DNA from: Cerioporus squamosus
Taxonomy: Eukaryota > Basidiomycota > Agaricomycetes > Polyporales > Polyporaceae
DNA length: 15,415 bases
Direction of reading: 5' to 3'
NCBI GenBank assembly: GCA_022592435.1
Contig: JABYQS010000686.1
Span: forward strand, 1-15,415
Under the pieces are notes generated by a model, which saw only the letters and a list, made by a program, of their open reading frames with translations, was not told the origin of the DNA and searched no databases. Below, piece by piece: positions 11,392 through 15,415 of the stretch. Position 1 is the first letter of the stretch; each line of letters starts with the position of its first letter. Both the position numbers and the translations under genes were made by a program.

Positions 11392-11713
11392 TTATGTGCG
11401 CGGTAATGGAAAGAAAATTCGGCTACTAGTACTAGTACATGAGAGTGAGCTTAAGAAAGATGCGCGGCCATCCTCGAGCAAGTCTTTAGGATCGAGTACC
11501 TTGTCCAGCACGGCCATTGTCCGGAAATGCGCGAAGCTCGTCGCGAAGAATTCGTGGTTGGTACAGGTCCGATGAAGGTCCTGGGACAGTGCACTACGCA
11601 CCTACTCCGGCGGGGATGTACGGTTTCGAAGCAGACGACACAGATACGCAGCCACAGATAATGAATGACTGACATGGTCAGAACATACACACCTGTAGGT
11701 AATACTCCTGCAT
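11392..11713 (-). CDS. Possible small protein of about 76 residues, unrecognised
   Basis: A candidate two-exon gene. The ATG at 11713 opens MQEYYLQ, followed by a GTGTGT donor at 11692. The second exon starts at 11601 (acceptor GGAGTAG), or after the better acceptor TGTCCCAG near 11580; both keep the frame. It ends in TAA at 11392-11394. The second exon reads DLHRTCTNHEFFATSFAHF and then VLDKVLDPKDLLEDGRASFL, which has the balanced composition of a real folded protein and not of shadow sequence. I do not recognise the family. It lies 47 bp beyond the stop codon of EFG1 on the same strand and could instead be chance sequence in that gene's 3' region. Confidence 0.35.
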
Positions 11714-11760
11714 GAGCAGTGTCGGCGAGCACAGACCACGCAAGACGCACCAATCACCAA

Positions 11761-12675
11761 CTAATCCTCGCTCATCTCGCTGTCCCCCGACTCACTACCC
11801 TCTTGGTCCGCCTCTGACTCATGCTCTTCGTCGCTCTCCTCACCTCCCGCCTCTCCGTCAACCCCGAAGAAGTCATCGTCTGCAACAGCATTACCAGACG
11901 CTTCTGCCTTCCCAGTTTTCGCCTCCTTCATCTTCACACCATCTTGCCCGAAGCTGCCCTGTACTGTCGCAGCAGAAGTCCGCTTGCCCTCCGCCTTCTG
12001 CTCGACCTCCGGCTCCTCACTCAACGCGCCCGCCTCCATCTGCTCCCTCACCCACTTCCTCACCTCCTCCCGCTGCCTATCCGTCTCCGACTTCTCCTTC
12101 TCCTCCCTCGCAACCTGCTCCGCGTCCTTGTCCTTCCCACCCTGTCGCACCTCGGGCGGGAACAGCGAAATGTACTTCTTCGTCTTCGGATAGTGTAGGA
12201 TGTAGTTCAAGTCGACGCGAAGCCCCTCCAACCGCACCTCCAGCTTCCGCCGCTCCTTCTTCTCCGGGGCGGCCGCAAGCTGCTTCTTCACCTGCGCGAT
12301 CCGCCGTGTGACCTTCTGCCGTTCGAAGAACTTGATTTTATGGTACCGCGTCGCCATCGTACGCTCGAGGCGCGCCTGCTCCGCCCGCGCGAGGTCCCCC
12401 TCGAGGGCCTTGAGTCGTCGCTCTGTCGCCACGCGCACGTCTGCCGCGAGCTTCTCCTTTGCGAGCAAGCGGCGTGTCTGTCGCAGAGCAGCTTTGATCT
12501 TCTGGACTCCAGGGACGGCATGGGAGGAAGGCTCTGAGTGCGATGTAGAAGGCGTGGGGTGTTTCTTGTGTTGTGGTCGCTTCCGGCCTTTCGAATTTTT
12601 CTGCGACTCGGAGGTGGTTTGTTTGGAGGAGGAAGGATCGGAGACCATGTGTTTTGATGTCTTGGAGGGTCCCAT
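11761..12675 (-). CDS. EFG1: rRNA-processing protein EFG1
   Basis: Nucleolar protein of the Efg1 family, required in yeast for 18S rRNA maturation within early pre-ribosomes. Intronless, 304 residues. The chosen start is the ATG giving MGPSKTSKHMV; the in-frame sequence upstream offers only GTG. Residues 1-55 are a basic, Ser/Thr-rich leader (KGRKRPQHKKH). The Efg1 core spans about 55-190: GVQKIKAALRQTRRLLAKEK, a long charged helical or coiled-coil stretch, then TRYHKIKFFERQKVTRRI and YILHYPKTKKYISLFPPE, which are signature segments. The C-terminal third is acidic (DDDFFGVDGEAGGEESDEE), ending SEMSED, as in many nucleolar factors. It is divergent from the CHY zinc-finger gene with 190 bp between start codons. 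Confidence 0.92.
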   Translation of the reverse strand: MGPSKTSKHMVSDPSSSKQTTSESQKNSKGRKRPQHKKHPTPSTSHSEPSSHAVPGVQKIKAALRQTRRLLAKEKLAADVRVATERRLKALEGDLARAEQARLERTMATRYHKIKFFERQKVTRRIAQVKKQLAAAPEKKERRKLEVRLEGLRVDLNYILHYPKTKKYISLFPPEVRQGGKDKDAEQVAREEKEKSETDRQREEVRKWVREQMEAGALSEEPEVEQKAEGKRTSAATVQGSFGQDGVKMKEAKTGKAEASGNAVADDDFFGVDGEAGGEESDEEHESEADQEGSESGDSEMSED

Positions 12676-12865
12676 TGCTGGTCGTTCGGGGAGTCGACTC
12701 GCTATCAGCGTCACTCAGCGAGATGGAGGATGCGGACAAGATATGGCTTGGGCGCTTCACCCTCTAAGACTCACGAAGTACTTTCGTCTCCCCGCCACTG
12801 TCGCCGTGCCACTCGACAGCGACCTCAAGCTCTGAGACTGCTGAGAACATATTTCACACGTAACT
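12676..12865. promoter_or_regulatory. Shared divergent upstream region of EFG1 and the CHY zinc-finger gene
   Basis: Only 190 bp lie between the two start codons, so this is a short bidirectional promoter. I see no clear TATA box. An in-frame TGA at 12842-12844, with no ATG between it and 12866, limits how far the CHY coding sequence can extend upstream. Confidence 0.55.
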
Positions 12866-13465
12866 ATGTGGTAAGCTGACGAGCCCAGTGAATCGTAGAC
12901 AGGGGAGGCGATTTCCTCGCTCTCATCCGACCCCACCCGTATTTGCGTAGAATGCACTCAACGTCGTCCTCTCACCCAGCAAACACATCCTCAACGCCCA
13001 AGTAGCCATACGCGCGCCATGCTGCAAGCAATGGTTTGACTGCGCCGAGTGCCACGCGGAGACGCAGTCCCACCGGCTCGCGAAGACGACGGAGATGGCC
13101 TTTCTCTGTAAGAAGTGCAAGAAGGCTTTCCGAAAGGACATGTCCGAGTACGACGAGAGCGACGAGTACTGTCCGCACTGCGACAACCACTACGTGAGTC
13201 CTGTCTCCCCCCAGTCCATAGTGTGCGTCAGGCGAACATGCCGTCAGGTCATCGAGGCCAAGACACCTCAAGCAGTCCTCGGAGTGGAGGGAGAAGACGC
13301 TCGGGTCGATGCTCGGTGTGTGTTCCTGCAATACGGTCTGCACGTTGTGCTCACGTTCAGCGTCCCACCGCGTCCGTCTATGGCAGAATGCTCAAGGACG
13401 AACGTGTCAAGCAAGATCCTACACGATCCCTGTTCGCGATGGACTTCACAGATCGCGTCGGATGA
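12866..13465 (+). CDS. Small CHY-type zinc-finger protein
   Basis: Four exons: 12866-12870, 12980-13193, 13248-13315, 13387-13465; 366 nt, 121 residues. The first exon gives only ATG TG; splicing to C at 12980 creates MCKHILNAQVAIRAPCCKQW, the expected CHY start. Likely zinc ligands include Cys2, His4, Cys16/17, Cys23, Cys26, His27, His33, then Cys45, Cys48, Cys66 and Cys69 (FLCKKCKKAF, YCPHCDNHY). The C-terminal part, VIEAKTPQAVLGVEGEDARV then RMLKDERVKQDPTRSLF, fits the conserved tail I recall from small fungal CHY proteins. CHY domains occur in RCHY1-type ubiquitin ligases and in Hot13, which assists assembly of small Tim proteins; this protein has no RING, so the role is unknown. Introns are 109, 54 and 71 nt. 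Confidence 0.88.
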
Positions 13466-13818
13466 CCGCCCACCGTCTTCTCTCTGTTACCCGGGTCCCG
13501 TACCTCAGTCAACGCGTCTTACTGTCAGCGAAGTGCTCATACTCTCCGTGATCCCCGCTAGATAGCCATCCCTGCTGCAATCAGCGCGGAATATACTCCT
13601 TGTCCCCATCTTCGTCAGCAGCACAAGGCCTCAGTCGCATCGCTGGAATATGTGTGCCCTTTGCGAGTGCAATTCTCAGCAAGTGAATAGCGATTGAGGC
13701 AATGGCGCGAGCCTTGTCTGCCGACCACCACCTCCCGTGCTGACCGCCACTGTCTAAGTGATTTCTACACTCAGACTGGTGTCGCGAACGAAGGCACGGA
13801 CTTCCCCCAACTCTCCAG
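13466..13818. other. Intergenic region between the CHY and SOD-like genes
   Basis: About 350 bp between two plus-strand genes, holding the 3' region of the CHY gene and the upstream region of the SOD-like gene. The minus-strand open frame crossing 13581-13949 lies antisense to the first SOD-like exon and has no recognisable features. I see no other signal. Confidence 0.45.
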
Positions 13819-14476
13819 ATGCGGCAGCCTCGTCTCGCGATCACCGCGTCTTTCTTGCTCATTGATGTGTTCATAATGTGGCTCATCCTCCCAAGACACC
13901 ACTGGCAGCTGCCGCAGGATGATATACTCCCTATTCCCATAGTGTCCAAGGTGCGTACCTCGCCGTTGATCTCAGGTGTGAATAGCGAGGCCCGATACAG
14001 ACGTGCTCCTGCAACAGGTCGTCGCCGTGTTGAACGGTGCGACCGTTAGCGGGACGGTTACGTTCGCACAGCCATTTTTAACGCGCAGGTCACCATTTCT
14101 GGCGAAGTCAAGGGCTTGAACCCTTCTGCGGAGCAAGAATTCCGCATTCAGTACGTGCGCACCTTGTCTGTATCACTTCAATCCATTGAACAGTGCCTGT
14201 AGTGCCTCTGGCGACCTCATCAACGGTTGTACGTCCGCTGGCCACCCGTTTGAGCGGACGCGTGGCGCCCACGATGTATCAGATGCGCTAGTATCGGTTT
14301 CGACTTGCTACCCAGCAGGTCACAGAGGTGTCGCTGTCTCTGCTCGCTGTCAGAACGCTATGGCCGGATTGCACGAGCTTACCAAGGGAGCGCGTGTCAT
14401 CTGCGGTATCGTCCGCGCCGGCCATGCAGCCACGCATGTTCTCGGAACACTCATCTCGGGAGCAGCCGCTTCATGA
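13819..14476 (+). pseudogene. Cu/Zn superoxide dismutase-like, membrane-anchored, active site eroded and one frame break
   Basis: Exons: 13819-13950, 14018-14150, 14194-14476. Introns of 67 and 43 nt have proper GT-AG ends. Exon 1 encodes a signal-anchor (LAITASFLLIDVFIMWLIL) and IPIVSK; exon 2 adds VVAVLNGATVSGTVTFAQP and, after a frame loss at the T run 14075-14079, VTISGEVKGLNPSAEQEFRI; exon 3 gives SGDLINGCTSAG and ends near GARVICGIV. Restoring one T makes 183 codons. In SOD1 numbering, Cys57, Cys146 and Arg143 are kept, and His48 is rebuilt across intron 2. His46 is Arg, the THGAP histidine (His71) is Arg, His120 appears to be Met, and the HVGD block (His80, Asp83) is missing. No normal dismutase activity is expected. 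It may be a pseudogene or a non-catalytic homolog; the intact splice sites and open exon 3 leave this undecided. Confidence 0.7.
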
Positions 14477-15230
14477 TGCAACCTGCAAGTACAGCAGCGA
14501 TGACGTCGCCGGCCCTAAGGCCTAAGGCCTAGTCGGGCAAGTGCGCTCGTCTTCCGGCCGCGACCAAGGTCAGTCCCGATCTCAACTGCCTGGCATAAAT
14601 ACGCAGTGCGGCGCATTGCCAGCACCTTCTCTTGCCTTCCGACCGCCACGACGACGGCCCAAGCACGCGCGTTCAAGTCCTCCGGAAGCCTCACCAGTAG
14701 CAGTACTGGTGCGTCCTCGACTGCAACGGGGGACGCCCCTGCGCAGTCGAGTTACCTCGGAGGGGGCTCTGGATTCCGTTACTCTCATGCGTTGACCGCT
14801 TGTTGGTTTCGGATGAGATGTGTGCAGGGACCCGCCGGCGGGCGAGATGGAAGACGAACGATCGTGCGCGCGCGTTGAAGACCAGGATCGATTCGAGTTT
14901 GCACTTGGGGGGAGGAGTGGGGATGTGGTTGGCTTGTGGTAGGCTCGCTCATCGTCCTTCATTTCGTTGTTCGTCGCAGGTGCTGACGCCCCCTTTCTAC
15001 CCGCAGATCTAGATGTGTTGGTTTCCGAGTGCTTGTAGCTTATAGATGTATGCGTGTCGTGTTTTGGTGTTTCGTGTTGTAGCTTGTGCTTCGTGTCTTG
15101 TGCTGTGGTGTCCTCCGTCCGTCGTTGCGTTACTCCCTTCCTACACAGATGTTTAGATCGACGGGCGCCCAAGACCACCTCGGCTGGACGACTCGACAGC
15201 GGGATCAGGTCTGATCAGCCCCCTGCATGG
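14477..15230. other. Region without a supported gene, containing Ser/Thr-rich and GT-rich stretches
   Basis: On the plus strand about 14606-14760 one frame reads STFSCLPTATTTAQARAF and then SSGSLTSSSTGASSTATGD, which looks like the Ser/Thr/Ala-rich tail of a secreted or GPI-anchored fungal protein. No ATG or exon chain links it to a gene. A short repeat of AAGGCCT lies at 14516-14529. At 14980-15006, CTGAC followed by a pyrimidine tract and CCCGCAG resembles an intron end. Bases 15045-15130 are GT-rich with repeated TTGTAGCTT and CTTGTGC-like words, as often seen after fungal stop codons. Together these hint at the decayed or unrecognised end of a plus-strand gene. Confidence 0.35.
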
Positions 15231-15233
15231 GCG

Positions 15234-15376
15234 GTCGGCAGTCTGGGTTGCGAGCCACCCTCCCAGGCTGCCGACTCGCTAACGTCGCGCCCACAAGGCG
15301 TCGACAGCCTCTCGACGTCGGAGGCCCTCTGCACGCTCTAGTGACGAGGTTAAACAAGCCCCTTCTTCGGGAGGGG
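15234..15376 (+). other. Cluster of three hairpins, possible structured RNA element
   Basis: Hairpin 1: GTCGGCAGTCTGGG (15234-15247) pairs with CCCAGGCTGCCGAC (15262-15275), 14 pairs with one wobble and a 14-nt loop. Hairpin 2: CGTCGA (15299-15304) pairs with TCGACG (15312-15317), seven-nt loop. Hairpin 3: CCCCTTC (15359-15365) and GGAGGGG (15370-15376) close a C(UUCG)G tetraloop, an exceptionally stable RNA fold. I recognise no known RNA family, and the region may be a gene end or repeat running past the window edge. Confidence 0.4.
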
Positions 15377-15415
15377 TCCCCTTTCTCTTCCGTGGCGTCT
15401 TCTACCTTCGCACGG

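Noticed and set aside
12676..12714. Longer EFG1 N-terminus starting at 12714
   Set aside because: The codon at 12714 is GTG. The first in-frame ATG is at 12675 and begins the plausible MGPSK start.
12308..12835. Plus-strand open frame of 175 codons antisense to EFG1
   Set aside because: It mirrors the basic helical region of EFG1 and reads as Arg/Ser-rich shadow sequence.
14582..15178. Minus-strand open frame of 198 codons at the right end
   Set aside because: It is the antisense of Ser/Thr-rich and GT-rich low-complexity sequence and shows no domain.
15354..15393. Hairpin followed by a pyrimidine run as a bacterial-type terminator
   Set aside because: The host is eukaryotic and the tail is mixed C/T with no T run, so the fold is kept only as a structural observation.

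Overview
The window looks like nuclear DNA of a filamentous basidiomycete, probably an Agaricomycete. It is GC-rich. Every multi-exon gene can be rebuilt with GT-AG introns, nearly all of 43-141 nt and several with a CTNAC-like branch site. The basal kinase carries an N-terminal C2-like region, as I recall from basidiomycete Ypk1 proteins. I see no bacterial, plasmid, phage, CRISPR or defence features.

Layout, left to right. (1) 265-2374, minus: TORC2-dependent AGC kinase of the Ypk1/Gad8/SGK family, nine exons, broken by three single-base frame losses that all fall in G runs. (2) 2375-3482: non-coding, holding a 403-bp MITE-like element at 3065-3467 with perfect 25-bp terminal inverted repeats, nested inner repeats and a candidate 3-bp target duplication; it stops 15 bp short of the next gene's stop codon. 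(3) 3483-4742, minus: intronless G-patch protein with a split G-patch and a SUMO-interacting-like motif. (4) 5016-6494, plus: Yra1/Mlo3/ALYREF-type mRNA-export adaptor with one exceptionally long (525 nt) intron inside its RRM. (5) 6495-7640: intergenic space between convergent genes. (6) 7641-11184, minus: complete 11-exon PRP6, the tri-snRNP HAT-repeat splicing factor. (7) 11392-11713, minus: possible small unrecognised gene. (8) 11761-12675, minus: EFG1, 18S rRNA processing. (9) 12866-13465, plus: small CHY zinc-finger protein whose first exon contributes only five coding bases. (10) 13819-14476, plus: membrane-anchored Cu/Zn-superoxide-dismutase-like gene with an eroded active site and one frame loss. 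(11) 14477-15415: no supported gene; a Ser/Thr-rich open stretch, a GT-rich stretch and a cluster of hairpins at the right edge.

Four neighbours act in RNA biogenesis or handling (G-patch protein, Yra1-like adaptor, PRP6, EFG1), but this is a loose neighbourhood and not an operon or gene cluster. Two pairs are divergent over short shared upstream regions (G-patch/Yra1-like, 273 bp; EFG1/CHY, 190 bp). I found no wholly new system. The most interesting items are the Yra1-like intron at what appears to be the same place as the autoregulatory intron of yeast YRA1, the MITE with nested repeats, the SOD-like protein that keeps its disulfide but loses most metal ligands, and the right-edge hairpins.
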